A DNA stretch of 64,000 nt from Temperatibacter marinus (GCF_031598375.1 NZ_CP123872.1:1178001-1242000); one strand, 5' to 3'. Shown: positions 12,570 through 22,262, numbered from the stretch's first letter. Made by a program: numbers and translations. The notes: a model not told the origin generated them from the letters alone.

Positions 12570-12587
12570 TGGTGCATAAATGAACCA
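12570..12587. promoter_or_regulatory. Imperfect dyad in the MAPEG-LysR spacer
   Basis: TGGTGCATAAATGAACCA is a dyad with TGGT/ACCA ends (about 14 of 18 positions symmetric), 34 bases before the LysR start. A partial repeat (TGGTGCA) lies at 12539-12545. LysR-type regulators usually bind such interrupted dyads in divergent spacers. Confidence 0.4.
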
Positions 12588-12620
12588 TACAAGCGTTATG
12601 AAATATCTTAGGTTACGGAT

Positions 12621-13496
12621 ATGAATTGGAATGATTTAAAAATATTTTTGGCGGTCTCTGATGCGTCCTCTATTCGTGAGGCTGCAAAGAAGCTAAAAGT
12701 GAGCCACAGTAAAGTATCGCGTCATATAGATGCTCTAGAGGCAGCCAGTGGGGTGAAGCTTTTTGATCGATTATCAATTGGGTATCGTCTTACAGCCGCC
12801 GGTGAAGAATTAATCCCTATAGCACGGGATATGGAAACCCGTGTGCATAGCTATTGTCGTATGGTTGCGGGTCGGGATGATATCTTATCTGGCGTTGTGA
12901 CAGTGACATGTCCTGAAGTGTTGGTGACTCCCTTACTGTTGGACTACTTTTTGGCCTTCATGAGAGAATATCCCGCGATTCAGGTAAAAATTAGCACGTC
13001 TTATGAATTATTTGATCTATCCAAGCGGGAAGCTGATGTTGCCTTTCGCATTACGCACTCTCCGCCAGAGCATTTAATTGGCCGAAAAATAGGCGATTTT
13101 AATGAAGCGGTCTATGCTATGGAAAGCTATATGATGAGCCATAGGCCTACGAGCAAAGAGTCATCCGCACGGTGGATTGGATGGGGAGAACCTGAAGAGC
13201 ATCCATCATGGATCGCTTCGTCCCCTTTCCCCCATTTGCCTATCATGGGACATTTTAATAATCCAAGCATTCAATGCGAAATTGCTGAGAGAGGAGAAGG
13301 CTTAGGGTTTTTCCCCTGCTGCTTTGTGAAGCCTGATTCCCGTTTGAAAAAACTTTCAACGCCTAAAAATATTTCTGAATTGTGGATGCTGTCCCATAAG
13401 GACTTGCGGTCTAGCAAGCGTCTTCGAGCCTTTAAAGATTTTATGACCCGCCATATTCCCGAAATTAAATCTAAATTAGAAGGGCACTCCCTTTAA
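12621..13496 (+). CDS. LysR family transcriptional regulator
   Basis: The 291-residue protein has an N-terminal winged helix-turn-helix (WNDLKIFLAVSDASSIREA, then KLKVSHSKVSRHIDALE) and a periplasmic-binding-like effector domain from about residue 90. It resembles the group in which the first strand of the effector domain reads GVVTVTCPEV. It likely autoregulates and controls the divergent MAPEG gene. Its stop overlaps the stop of the convergent polA gene by four bases, so there is no room for a terminator between them. Effector unknown. Confidence 0.9.
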   Translation: MNWNDLKIFLAVSDASSIREAAKKLKVSHSKVSRHIDALEAASGVKLFDRLSIGYRLTAAGEELIPIARDMETRVHSYCRMVAGRDDILSGVVTVTCPEVLVTPLLLDYFLAFMREYPAIQVKISTSYELFDLSKREADVAFRITHSPPEHLIGRKIGDFNEAVYAMESYMMSHRPTSKESSARWIGWGEPEEHPSWIASSPFPHLPIMGHFNNPSIQCEIAERGEGLGFFPCCFVKPDSRLKKLSTPKNISELWMLSHKDLRSSKRLRAFKDFMTRHIPEIKSKLEGHSL

Positions 13497-16273
13497 TGTG
13501 CCTCTTCCCAGTCATCGCCGACCCCTACATCAACAACTAGAGGAACGGCCATTTCTAAAATCGGTTCACATGCAGCTTCCATTGTAGATTTAATTACTGC
13601 AGAGGCTTCCGTGACCCGGGCTTCAGGAATTTCAAAGACCAGTTCATCATGTACTTGCAGTAGCATTTTTACATCGGGGAGGAGGCCTGCTCTCTCAAGG
13701 GCAGGAGGCATTTGAATCATTGCCCGCCGGATCACATCAGCGGCAGTCCCTTGGATAGGGGCATTAATCGCTGCGCGCTCACCAAATTGACGCCGCATAG
13801 GATTCTTTTCTTGGATAGCGCCGATGTGGACTTTCCGTCCAAATAGGGTTTCAACGTGCCCTTTCTCTTTTGCGAATTCTATGGTTTCATCCATATAGGC
13901 CCGAATGCCGGGGAAGCGTGCAAAATAAGCGTCAATAAAACCTTGAGCTTCTTTACGACTGATCCCTAATTGACGGGCAAGTCCAAAGGCCGAAATGCCG
14001 TAAATAATACCAAAGTTAATTGCTTTGGCATTCCGCCGCACCATAGGGTCCATGCCCTCTACAGGGACGCCGAACACTTGTGAGGCGGTCATGGCATGAA
14101 TATCAATTCCTTCATGAAAGGCGTCTTTAAGAGCTTGAATATCCGCCATATGGGCCAAGATGCGTAGCTCGATTTGGCTGTAATCTGCGGCGACGAGCTT
14201 ATGGCCTTCTTCGGGGATAAAAGCTCTTCGAATTTTGCGGCCTTCACTGGTTCTGATTGGAATATTCTGTAAGTTTGGATCATTACTGGATAGGCGGCCT
14301 GTGGTGGTGCTGGCCAGTGAATAACTTGTGTGAACACGACCTGTTGCAGGATTTATTTGTCCCACCAGCGCGTCAGTATAGGTGCTTTTCAGTTTTGCAA
14401 ATTGACGGTATTCGATAACCTTTTGTGCAATATCTACGCCTTCACCAGCAAGTTTTTCTAAAACATCAACATTGGTAGAGAAGGCCCCTGTCTTAGATTT
14501 CTTACCCCCTTTTAAGCCCATATCCTCAAATAGGATTTCGCCAAGTTGTTTGGGAGAGGCAATATTAAAGGGGCGCCCTGCCAGATCATGAATATCAATT
14601 TCTAAGCGCTGTATACCCTCAGCAAATTCATTACTGAGGCGTCTTAGTTCCGCGCCGTCTACCTTTATTCCAGCCTGTTCCATATCCGAGAGGACTTTCA
14701 CAAGTGGGCGCTCAAGCGTTTCATAAACGGTTCTGACCTTTTCAGCAGCAAGTCGAGGCTTCAGAATGCGAGCAAGACGTCCTGTTAGATCTGCATCTTC
14801 AGCAGCATAATGGGTGGCTTCTTTCAGTGGGATAAGGTCGAATGTTTTTTGATTTTTACCTGTGCCCGCTATCTCTTTAAAGGCAACGGGAGTTATGTCT
14901 AAATTTATGCCTGATAGTTCATCCATCCCGTGACCATGACGACCGGCATCGAGGGCGTAAGACATAAGCATCGTATCATCGATCGGAGAGACAGCGATAC
15001 CTTCTCGGGCGAGAATCGTCATATCGTATTTCATGTTTTGGCCAATTTTTAAAACGCTCTCATCTTCAAAGAGAGGTTTCAAGGCCGCGAGGGCTTTGGC
15101 TTTATCAATTTGTGTTGGAGGCACTGCAAACATATCATCACTATCCCCCTTATGGGCAAGAGGAATATAGCAAGCCTTGCCTGCGTCTATGGATAGACTA
15201 ATCCCAACTAAATCGACCGCAGTAGCATCTAAGCCTGTAGTCTCTGTATCAACAGCTATAACGCCCGCTGAATAAGCAGCTTCAATCCACAACGAGAGGT
15301 CATCAAGAGTGGTGATGCAGCTATAGTCAGTCTCGATTTTTTCAATTTCATTGTCTGCGGCTTGATGTGCCGTGTCTTCAAGATCAGCGCCGTAATGATT
15401 AATCACTTTTGTGCGTAAACTTCTAAAAGATTGGGTGTCAATGAATGAGAGCAGGTCTTCGGCCACTGGGTTTTTTACAGCCATTGTTTCGAGATCATCA
15501 GTGATCGGGCAATCGACCTTTAAAGTCACAAGATCGCGGCTGATGCGCGCTTGGTCAGCAAATTCTAGAAGGTTCTCTCTGCGCTTATTCTGTTTAATTT
15601 CTGCAGCACGATCTAGAAGTGTATCTAAATCCCCATAGTCATTGATAAGTTGGGCTGCTGTTTTGACGCCGATACCAGGTACGCCAGGCACATTATCAGC
15701 ACTGTCACCGGCAAGCGCCTGAACATCAATCACTTTTTCCGGGCCTACACCAAATTTTTCATGAACTCCATCAATCCCGATCCGTTTGTTCTTCATGCTG
15801 TCAAACATGGTCGTCCCCTGATCAACAAGCTGCATCAAATCTTTGTCACTTGAAACGATTGTCACATCCCAGCCTTTTTTGCGGGCTTGCACAGCATAAG
15901 TTGCAATCAGATCATCAGCTTCGTAGCCTGGCATTTCTAAAGATTTAACCCCAAAGGCTTCAACGGCTTCACGAATGATAGAAAACTGTGGCACTAAATC
16001 TTCGGGTGCAGGTGGGCGGTGGGCTTTATATTCTGGATAGATATCATTTCTAAAAGTTTTTTTTGCCGCATCAAAGATCACGGCTAAGTGAGAGGGACGC
16101 TCTCCATCTCTTAAATCTTGTAGCAGTTTAAACAGCATGCTTGAAAAGCCATATACAGCATTCACAGGAGTTCCGTCCGGTCTGTTCATACTGCCCGGTC
16201 TTATGGCGTGATAGGCTCGGAAGATAAATCCAGATCCATCTACAAGATAGAGATGCGGTGTCGCGTCTGTCAT
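13493..16273 (-). CDS. polA: DNA polymerase I
   Basis: The 926-residue protein contains all three domains. The N-terminal 5' nuclease spans about 1-300 (LVDGSGFIFRAYHA, ADDLIATYA, VSSDKDLMQLVD, GVPGIGVKTAAQLI). The 3'-5' exonuclease, about 320-510, keeps the metal residues (AVDTETTGLD, AAEDADLTGRL). The polymerase domain has motif A LVAADYSQIELRILAH, motif B with RRNAKAINFGIIYG and motif C LLQVHDELVFEIP. It handles Okazaki fragment maturation and repair synthesis. GGGAGAA precedes the ATG. Convergent overlap with the LysR gene is noted there. Confidence 0.98.
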   Translation of the reverse strand: MTDATPHLYLVDGSGFIFRAYHAIRPGSMNRPDGTPVNAVYGFSSMLFKLLQDLRDGERPSHLAVIFDAAKKTFRNDIYPEYKAHRPPAPEDLVPQFSIIREAVEAFGVKSLEMPGYEADDLIATYAVQARKKGWDVTIVSSDKDLMQLVDQGTTMFDSMKNKRIGIDGVHEKFGVGPEKVIDVQALAGDSADNVPGVPGIGVKTAAQLINDYGDLDTLLDRAAEIKQNKRRENLLEFADQARISRDLVTLKVDCPITDDLETMAVKNPVAEDLLSFIDTQSFRSLRTKVINHYGADLEDTAHQAADNEIEKIETDYSCITTLDDLSLWIEAAYSAGVIAVDTETTGLDATAVDLVGISLSIDAGKACYIPLAHKGDSDDMFAVPPTQIDKAKALAALKPLFEDESVLKIGQNMKYDMTILAREGIAVSPIDDTMLMSYALDAGRHGHGMDELSGINLDITPVAFKEIAGTGKNQKTFDLIPLKEATHYAAEDADLTGRLARILKPRLAAEKVRTVYETLERPLVKVLSDMEQAGIKVDGAELRRLSNEFAEGIQRLEIDIHDLAGRPFNIASPKQLGEILFEDMGLKGGKKSKTGAFSTNVDVLEKLAGEGVDIAQKVIEYRQFAKLKSTYTDALVGQINPATGRVHTSYSLASTTTGRLSSNDPNLQNIPIRTSEGRKIRRAFIPEEGHKLVAADYSQIELRILAHMADIQALKDAFHEGIDIHAMTASQVFGVPVEGMDPMVRRNAKAINFGIIYGISAFGLARQLGISRKEAQGFIDAYFARFPGIRAYMDETIEFAKEKGHVETLFGRKVHIGAIQEKNPMRRQFGERAAINAPIQGTAADVIRRAMIQMPPALERAGLLPDVKMLLQVHDELVFEIPEARVTEASAVIKSTMEAACEPILEMAVPLVVDVGVGDDWEEAH

Positions 16274-16364
16274 GAAAATTCTCCCGTCATGCGTTGAGAG
16301 CTATATAAGGAAGGCTTGGCGGTAAGGGCCAAGCCTGATGGATCAGAGGGAAGAGTAAACCGCG

Positions 16365-16541
16365 TTAGGTATCCGCAGGGCCACCTTCTAAAATATATTG
16401 TCGATCACAATAAGGACAGTCAATTTTTCCATCTTTATCTAAGGTAAGATAGACACGTGGATGACCCAGTGCGCCTTCGCCACCATCACATGCAACACGA
16501 TGTTCTTTAGTCTTCACCACTTCAGGAGCTTCAATAGTCAT
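16365..16541 (-). CDS. Small zinc-finger protein, NDUFS6/zf-CHCC-like
   Basis: This 58-residue gene translates as a protein beginning MTIEAPEVVKTKEHRVACDG and carrying GALGHPRVYLTLD followed by DCPYCDRQYIL. The C...H...C-P-Y-C spacing is that of the zf-CHCC family, which includes the mitochondrial complex I subunit NDUFS6; bacterial homologues of about 60 residues are widespread in alphaproteobacteria. A role with respiratory complex I is plausible from the family, not from this locus. AAAGGGA precedes the ATG (reading the minus strand). It lies just upstream of polA on the same strand. Confidence 0.88.
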   Translation of the reverse strand: MTIEAPEVVKTKEHRVACDGGEGALGHPRVYLTLDKDGKIDCPYCDRQYILEGGPADT

Positions 16542-16649
16542 TGATTAATCCCTTTCTTTTCTTATGTAGGGTATGTATTTCTTTAAATTCTTTATACAAA
16601 AGGCTACTGTACGTGGCAAGCCAAAGACTAATATAAAAGTGGATTACTT

Positions 16650-17606
16650 ATGACCCAAAATGCAATCGAGATTAAAGGCCTAGATAAAGTTTATAAAGGC
16701 AGCAAAAATGCCCCAGATAAGCATGCGCTCAAGTCGATCGATTTGAATATTAAACGTGGCTCAATGTTTGGCCTCCTGGGGCCCAATGGGGCCGGTAAAT
16801 CCACAACCATTAATATCCTAGCAGGGTTGGTTAATAAAACGGGGGGTAGCGCGTCCATTTGGGGCTTTGATATTGCTGAAAATCCGCGCAATGCCAAAGC
16901 ATCAATCGGAATTGTTCCCCAAGAGCTTGTCTTTGATGCCTTTTTCACCCCAAGAGAAATGCTGGAGGTTCAAGCGGGTATGTATGGGGTGGCACCTGAA
17001 GATCGTATTACCGATGAGTTGCTAAGAGCAGTGCGCCTTGAAGACAAAGCAAATGCCTATAGTCGGACCTTATCAGGTGGGATGAAACGCAGGTTGTTGA
17101 TCGCGAAAGCCATGGTGCATCAACCGCCGATTCTTGTACTTGATGAGCCAACTGCTGGTGTGGATATTGAACTTCGACAACAGCTCTGGGAATATGTGCG
17201 TGAATTGCATGCAAAAGGCACAACCATTGTTCTGACCACGCATTATCTTGAAGAAGCAGAAGAATTATGTGATGAAATTGCCATCATCAACCACGGAGAG
17301 GTTGTGGCTTGTGAGCCAACACCTCAGTTGCTCTCGCGCATTGAAGAAAAAGAAATATTAATAACTGTCTCTGAAAGCCTGACAGAAATGCCAAAGGCGC
17401 TGCAAGACTTCCATAGTGAAATAAAAAGCGATCACCTCTTGGCCGTTAAAATCAGCAAAGAGAAATATACAGTCGGTGAAGTATTAAATGCATGTAGTGA
17501 TGCAAAACTAACCATTACAGACATTTCTACAGCTGAATCCGATCTAGAGGATATTTTCTTGCAACTGACATCCAGCACCGCTGGGAGTAAGAGTGATGCG
17601 GCGTAA
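16650..17606 (+). CDS. ABC transporter ATP-binding protein (ABC-2 type)
   Basis: The 318-residue subunit has Walker [15 protein letters not shown] (about 43-56), a signature [15 protein letters not shown], Walker [13 protein letters not shown] and the switch His in [15 protein letters not shown]-terminal extension of about 90 residues is like that of drug/lipid exporter ATPases (YadG/CcmA/DrrA group). Its partner permease would normally follow, but here the next gene is nadB, whose start overlaps this gene's last 14 bases. The subunit must work with a permease encoded elsewhere, or its partner has been lost. Confidence 0.93.
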   Translation: MTQNAIEIKGLDKVYKGSKNAPDKHALKSIDLNIKRGSMFGLLGPNGAGKSTTINILAGLVNKTGGSASIWGFDIAENPRNAKASIGIVPQELVFDAFFTPREMLEVQAGMYGVAPEDRITDELLRAVRLEDKANAYSRTLSGGMKRRLLIAKAMVHQPPILVLDEPTAGVDIELRQQLWEYVRELHAKGTTIVLTTHYLEEAEELCDEIAIINHGEVVACEPTPQLLSRIEEKEILITVSESLTEMPKALQDFHSEIKSDHLLAVKISKEKYTVGEVLNACSDAKLTITDISTAESDLEDIFLQLTSSTAGSKSDAA

Positions 17607-19221
17607 TTACGATGTTCTTATCATTGGTTCAGGCGCTGCGGGCTTAACCTTAGCGCTTCAACTTCCTGATTCATTCCGAGTTGCTGTTCTTTCAAAGGCA
17701 AAGATTGGCGCTGGCTCTACTAAATGGGCACAGGGCGGTATAGCGGCGGTTCTCGAATCGACAGACAGTCTCGAGTCGCATGTTGATGACACACTTGTGG
17801 CGGGAGCAGGGCTTTGCAATGAATCAGCTGTCAGATATGTTGTGGAACGGGGTCCTGAGGCCATTGAAAATCTCATTTCACTCGGAGTAGATTTTGACCG
17901 TGCTGATAAACAGGCTGAGGATGGTTATGGCTATCATCTAACCCGTGAGGGAGGGCATAGTCACCGCCGAATTATTCATGCTGCAGATGCAACAGGTCGG
18001 GCCGTACAACATACACTGAACGACCAAGTCAGGGCGGCAAAGAATATTGATGTTTTTACAGATTATATGGCAATTGATCTTATTATAAACCGTCATTTGA
18101 AAGAAGCAAAGCCCGACCAGGATCAAGTTCACGGTGCTTATGTTTTTAATAGGAAACTAGATCGAGTAGAAACGCTTCATGCTAAAGCAACAGTTCTTGC
18201 AACGGGCGGGGCAAGTCGCGTTTATCAATATTCATCCAATCCTGATGCCGCGACCGGTGATGGAATAGCGATGGCATGGCGGGCAGGATGCCGTATTTCG
18301 AATATGGAATTTAATCAGTTCCATCCGACATGTTTGTATAATCCCCAAGCAAAAACCTATTTGATCACTGAAGCTATGCGCGGCGAGGGGGCAATTCTTA
18401 GATTGCCGGATGGTGATGCTTTTATGGAGCGTTATGATAGTCGCGCTGAATTGGCTCCTAGAGATATTGTTGCACGGGCAATTGATGCTGAAATGAAGCG
18501 CTTAGGCGCCCCGCATCTCTTTTTAGACATAACGCACAGAGACCCTGATTTTGTCATTTCTCATTTTCCAAATATCTACAGACATTGTCTTGAGCTAGGC
18601 ATTGATATTACAAAAGACCCAATTCCCGTAGTCCCTGCAGCCCATTACACATGCGGCGGAATTCTTGTGGATACAGTTGGGCGGACAGATATGAGCAGAC
18701 TTTATGCGATCGGGGAATGTTCGAGTACTGGCCTGCACGGTGCAAATAGAATGGCGTCAAACAGCCTTTTAGAATGTTTAGTCTATGGTCAAAGTGCCGC
18801 GCGGCATATCGTGGACTTGTTAAAAGACATACCTCAGCAATCTCTTGCCAGAGATTGGGATGAGAGCCAGGTTACAAATTCTGATGAAGAGGTCGTGGTG
18901 ACTCATAATTGGCATGAGGTTAGGCGTTTTATGTGGGATTATGTTGGAATCGTGCGAACAAATAAACGATTGGCTCGGGCAAAAAATAGAGTAGATCTGC
19001 TTTCCAAAGAAATTGCAGAATATTATGGGAATTTCCGCGTCACGGCAGACTTGCTTGAGTTGCGTAATATTGTCACTGTTGCGGATTTAATTATTCGTTC
19101 TGCTCAAGCCCGAAAAGAATCACGAGGTCTTCATTATACTTCTGACTATCCAGGACTGGCACAGGAAGCCACCAATACAATTTTAACGCCTTTTAGGCAG
19201 GATGTACTTGATCGACTTTAA
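17593..19221 (+). CDS. nadB: L-aspartate oxidase
   Basis: NadB oxidises L-aspartate to iminoaspartate, the first step of de novo NAD synthesis; NadA and NadC are not in this window. The 542-residue flavoprotein has the FAD-binding [15 protein letters not shown] at the N-terminus, [10 protein letters not shown], the [17 protein letters not shown] motif, and [16 protein letters not shown] followed by [21 protein letters not shown]-type sequence, all characteristic. The helical C-terminal domain is present. GTG 17593 and ATG 17596 are both possible starts; both overlap the ABC gene and follow GGGAGTAAG. Confidence 0.96.
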   Translation: MMRRNYDVLIIGSGAAGLTLALQLPDSFRVAVLSKAKIGAGSTKWAQGGIAAVLESTDSLESHVDDTLVAGAGLCNESAVRYVVERGPEAIENLISLGVDFDRADKQAEDGYGYHLTREGGHSHRRIIHAADATGRAVQHTLNDQVRAAKNIDVFTDYMAIDLIINRHLKEAKPDQDQVHGAYVFNRKLDRVETLHAKATVLATGGASRVYQYSSNPDAATGDGIAMAWRAGCRISNMEFNQFHPTCLYNPQAKTYLITEAMRGEGAILRLPDGDAFMERYDSRAELAPRDIVARAIDAEMKRLGAPHLFLDITHRDPDFVISHFPNIYRHCLELGIDITKDPIPVVPAAHYTCGGILVDTVGRTDMSRLYAIGECSSTGLHGANRMASNSLLECLVYGQSAARHIVDLLKDIPQQSLARDWDESQVTNSDEEVVVTHNWHEVRRFMWDYVGIVRTNKRLARAKNRVDLLSKEIAEYYGNFRVTADLLELRNIVTVADLIIRSAQARKESRGLHYTSDYPGLAQEATNTILTPFRQDVLDRL

Positions 19222-19225
19222 AGAA

Positions 19226-19253
19226 AAAAGCCCAGCAAAATCGCAGGGCTTTT
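19226..19253. terminator. Bidirectional terminator between nadB and tonB-like gene
   Basis: AAAAGCCC (19226-19233) pairs with GGGCTTTT (19246-19253), extended by an inner GC/GC pair. A/T runs on both sides allow use from both strands of this convergent pair. Confidence 0.75.
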
Positions 19254-19278
19254 GATCGATAATGTTGATAGGCTTGAC

Positions 19279-19626
19279 TTAGCCAAGGAGCCAAGTGAAA
19301 GGCACTTTTAGAGAATAAGTTTCTTTACCGTCTGGAAGTTGCGGCATCTTCAGTTTATTGACAACTTTAGGAATTTCCCGGTCTAAAACTTTTGCGCCAG
19401 TCGATTCTAGAACTTCATGGCTTGCAACAGATCCATCAGCATTAAAGACGATGCGAACGATTGCGCGTCCTTCAATTTCACGGTTCATTGCTGACCGTGG
19501 ATATTTTTGATATTTGGATATTTGTTTCACGAGTTTTGTCTGCCACTGTTTTACTTCAGAAGCTTGAACATCGACCGTGGTCATTAGAAATAGGGCTAAT
19601 AGTGCGATGATACTGTTTTTAATCAT
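19279..19626 (-). CDS. Secreted TonB C-terminal domain protein (copy 1)
   Basis: The 115-residue product has a signal peptide (about 1-22, ending VQA-SE) and then only a TonB C-terminal domain: YPRSAMNREIEGRAIVRI, FNADGSVASHEVLESTGA, REIPKVVNKLKMPQLP, ending PFTWLLG. It lacks the N-terminal membrane anchor and Pro-rich spacer of energy-transducing TonB, so it should be free in the periplasm. It is a close paralogue of the next gene upstream. Family knowledge places such domains at TonB boxes of outer-membrane receptors, but a stand-alone domain cannot transduce energy by itself. Confidence 0.85.
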   Translation of the reverse strand: MIKNSIIALLALFLMTTVDVQASEVKQWQTKLVKQISKYQKYPRSAMNREIEGRAIVRIVFNADGSVASHEVLESTGAKVLDREIPKVVNKLKMPQLPDGKETYSLKVPFTWLLG

Positions 19627-19854
19627 TGTTACCTCTTTACAAAATTAAATCACCATTACTCAAGTGATACCGCAGGATAGCGAAAGTCTATCTTTAGTGC
19701 GCAGGAAAATACCTTACAAACGTTAATAGAGTGTTAGCATGTACAAGAATATTTTCCGCACTGCAACATTTGTTTAAACTGTTTAACAATTCAAATAAAA
19801 TTATTATCTTTCAGTAGTTTATGGAGGAAATTTTAAAATTCTACTAACAATAAA

Positions 19855-19882
19855 AAAAAGCGCTTCAAGAGAAACGCTTTTT
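19855..19882 (-). terminator. Terminator after TonB-domain copy 2
   Basis: AAAAAGCG (19855-19862) pairs with CGCTTTTT (19875-19882); on the minus strand the stem is followed by a T run, just beyond the stop of the gene at 19907. Confidence 0.75.
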
Positions 19883-19906
19883 AAAATATCTTTAAGTCAA
19901 CTAAAC

Positions 19907-20257
19907 TTAACCAAGGGCCCAAGTGAAAGGAATTTTAATTGCGAGTTCTTTCCCTGTTGGTAAGGCCGGCATTTTAAGCTTGCCGATAACTTTTGGGATT
20001 TCCCGGTCCAGCACTTTCGCGCCTGTTGATTGAAGGACTTCGTGGCTGGCAACTGAGCCATCAGGATTAAAGATAACTCTAACCACAGCCCGTCCTTCGA
20101 TTTCACGGTTCATTGCTGACCGTGGATATTTTTTATACTTAGAAATTTGCTTAACAAGCGATCTTTTCCATTTATTCATGTCAGCAGCGTCAACACTTGT
20201 AGAAAGTGGCATCATCAAAAAGGCTGCAGCAAATAATATTTTCAAAGCTTTCATCAT
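19907..20257 (-). CDS. Secreted TonB C-terminal domain protein (copy 2)
   Basis: A 116-residue paralogue of the gene at 19279. It too has a signal peptide (about 1-24, ending VDA-AD) followed directly by a TonB C-terminal domain with KYPRSAMNREIEGRAVVRV, FNPDGSVASHEVLQSTGA and PFTWALG. The mature parts are identical over most positions, and DNA identity is visible too (for example tttcacggttcattgctgac in both), pointing to a fairly recent tandem duplication. Each copy has its own upstream spacer, and this one has its own terminator, so they may be expressed separately. Function beyond periplasmic binding is unknown. Confidence 0.85.
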   Translation of the reverse strand: MMKALKILFAAAFLMMPLSTSVDAADMNKWKRSLVKQISKYKKYPRSAMNREIEGRAVVRVIFNPDGSVASHEVLQSTGAKVLDREIPKVIGKLKMPALPTGKELAIKIPFTWALG

Positions 20258-20528
20258 TTTTCCCGTTTACCTAGTCTATCATATAGTAAGGTATATACCC
20301 GTTTTTAGTGTTCGAAGTTATGCTTGCCATAAGAAATAGCATGAAAATCTTAACGACAGGTTTACATAAACTCCCATTCCCCGTAAAAATCATAGCGATA
20401 AAAGTGAACTGCATTCAAGCTACAATTTTCAAAAATTTTACAATCTGGTATAAACCATTGTTATATATGTAATATTTTTGTAATTTAAGAATATACTTGC
20501 CATAAAAAAAGTCCAACCGAAGATAATA

Positions 20529-21815
20529 TTAATGAATTTTTTTCATTTTGATTTGTGTGATTTGGTTGCGACGACGGCCAGTGACTTCAAATGTGAATCC
20601 GTGAAAGGTAAATTTTTGACCCACAATCGGAATGGATTCGGCCTCATAAATAACAAGCCCTGCAATTGAAGTTGCTTCTGTATCAGGCAGCGTCCAATCT
20701 TTCAGGCGATTCAAATCACGGATAGGAACATTTCCTTCTGTTAAGAGCCAGCCTTCTTCAATCTCTTGTACTCCTGAGACAACGAAATCATGTTCGTCAG
20801 CAATATCTCCGACAATTTCCTCCAAGATATCCTCAAGAGTGATAAGGCCTTGAAGGTCGCCGTATTCATCAACCACAAGGGCAAAGTGAGACTTCTTTTC
20901 AAGGAAAGCATTTAATTGTTCACGAAGTGTTGTCGTCTCTGGAACAAACCAGGGCTTTGTCATAATTCGTTCCACATTAAAGCGATGCATTTGTGTGCCG
21001 GCACGCCTGAGTGCTCTGAGAACATCCTTAGCATGAAGAATACCCACAATATTATCTGGACTGCCACGATAGAGAGGTAATCTTGTATAGGTGCTCAACA
21101 CAATTTTTTTGATGAGATCATCAAGTGGGGCATCAATGTCAAGAATTTGCATTAGCCGGCGGTGAATCATAACGTCTTCGACACTGATTTCATCAAAGTC
21201 CAAAATTGAGCCGAGCATATGGCGATCAGACTTTTGCAGATCTCCTTCTTCACTGTGAAGGTCAATCGCCCCCCTTAATTCTTCCTGTGAAGACAGGGTG
21301 ACATTCACATCATTTACGCCAAATATTTTTAACGTAAGGCGCACAATCATCTGAATTAATTTAATCAGGGGTGAGAAAATTACCACCATGGCTCGGATCA
21401 GGCCAGAGACTCTCAGCGCCATAGGCTCGGCATTTGAGATGGCATAACTTTTTGGTAAGACTTCTGCAAAAATCAATACCAAAATCGTCATGACGATGGT
21501 TGCGATGGCAACGCCATTCACGCCAAATAGATTCAGAAAGAGACTCGTGGTCAACGATGTTGCTAAGATATTGACCAGATTGTTCCCTAGCAGAATAGCG
21601 CCAATGAACCCTTCTCGGTCATTCAGTAAATTTTTGACTCGAGTGGCTCTTTGCTCCCCGTCCTTTTCCATCTGCCGAATGCGGGCCTTACTTGTAGCCG
21701 TCAGAGCTGTTTCTGAACCAGAGAATAATCCAGATAGAAGAAGAAGAAGAAAAATAGAGCCAATGATAATCCAGACTTCTGTCTCTAAGCTTTCTAAAAG
21801 AGGCGCGCTTTCCAT
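20529..21815 (-). CDS. CorC/HlyC (CNNM-type) membrane protein with CBS pair
   Basis: The 428-residue protein has a DUF21/CNNM membrane domain at about 1-190 (LLLLLSGLFSGSETALTATS, AILLGNNLVNILATSL, FAEVLPKSYAI). A CBS pair follows at about 205-330 (VEDVMIHRRLMQILD, ILHAKDVLRALR, VDEYGDLQGLITLEDILEE). A C-terminal CorC_HlyC domain ends it (EGWLLTEGNVPIRDLNR). Such proteins are implicated in Mg2+ or Co2+ export; names such as hemolysin are historical. It is preceded on its own strand by a GC-rich structured stretch and a small gene. Confidence 0.93.
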   Translation of the reverse strand: MESAPLLESLETEVWIIIGSIFLLLLLSGLFSGSETALTATSKARIRQMEKDGEQRATRVKNLLNDREGFIGAILLGNNLVNILATSLTTSLFLNLFGVNGVAIATIVMTILVLIFAEVLPKSYAISNAEPMALRVSGLIRAMVVIFSPLIKLIQMIVRLTLKIFGVNDVNVTLSSQEELRGAIDLHSEEGDLQKSDRHMLGSILDFDEISVEDVMIHRRLMQILDIDAPLDDLIKKIVLSTYTRLPLYRGSPDNIVGILHAKDVLRALRRAGTQMHRFNVERIMTKPWFVPETTTLREQLNAFLEKKSHFALVVDEYGDLQGLITLEDILEEIVGDIADEHDFVVSGVQEIEEGWLLTEGNVPIRDLNRLKDWTLPDTEATSIAGLVIYEAESIPIVGQKFTFHGFTFEVTGRRRNQITQIKMKKIH

Positions 21816-21908
21816 AAGGGTCCTATAAAATTATTGAGTGTTCTTTTCTAAATACGTGGTCAGTTCATGAACTACAAGGACAAATGTGTTGAGGGATCGA
21901 AATGCTAA

Positions 21909-22013
21909 AGCCCGCTTTCTGGGTAGGAAAGCGGGCTATGGGTTCCAGGGCGGGTATCCCTGGAAGCCGGCAGGAGCATTGGGTGCCGGGTGCTGAAAAG
22001 CTCCTATCCGGCT
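21909..22013 (-). ncRNA. Candidate structured RNA element (three hairpins)
   Basis: The 220-base spacer between two minus-strand genes holds three consecutive hairpins: an 11-bp perfect stem (21909-21919/21927-21937), an 8-bp perfect stem TTCCAGGG/CCCTGGAA (21943-21950/21958-21965), and a compound stem AGCCGG/CCGGCT plus GGAGC/GCTCC (21965-21977/22000-22013). The tract is visibly GC-richer than its AT-rich flanks, as is usual for structured RNA. On the minus strand the last hairpin ends in CTTTAG, a weak terminator. It could be the 3' UTR of the small gene, a leader of the CorC gene, or an independent RNA. Strand is a guess; no known family recognised. Confidence 0.4.
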
Positions 22014-22034
22014 AACTGGTTGATCAGCCTGCGA

Positions 22035-22262
22035 TTAATGCAGAGTGATCTGATCTTCCAGATCTTCTAATTCGGCCTTCATCGTCAGATGACGCTGGAC
22101 ACCGAGCCACATGTCAAAGCCCTCATTATCACCAAGGAGGCGCATTTTTTTGAGAGCATCTTCGGCCATACCAATTGCTTTATTGCCAAAATTTTTGAGC
22201 AAATTATCTGCCACATGACCAAAATAGATATTGGGATCAAAAGGTAGAGACTCTAATTGCAT
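22035..22262 (-). CDS. Small conserved-looking protein of unknown function
   Basis: A 75-residue acidic-to-neutral, probably helical soluble protein (begins MQLESLPFDPNIYFGHVADN; ends ELEDLEDQITLH). It has no signal peptide or membrane segment. It contains one Trp in GFDMWLGVQRHL. TAGGAGT lies six bases before its ATG, which supports real translation. I do not recognise the family. The helical pattern with repeated Leu and the context next to a structured RNA element are the only leads. Confidence 0.6.
   Translation of the reverse strand: MQLESLPFDPNIYFGHVADNLLKNFGNKAIGMAEDALKKMRLLGDNEGFDMWLGVQRHLTMKAELEDLEDQITLH

Noticed and set aside
19627-19906. A gene in the spacer between the two TonB-domain genes
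   Set aside because: AT-rich with no usable frame; it holds the promoter of copy 1 and the terminator of copy 2.
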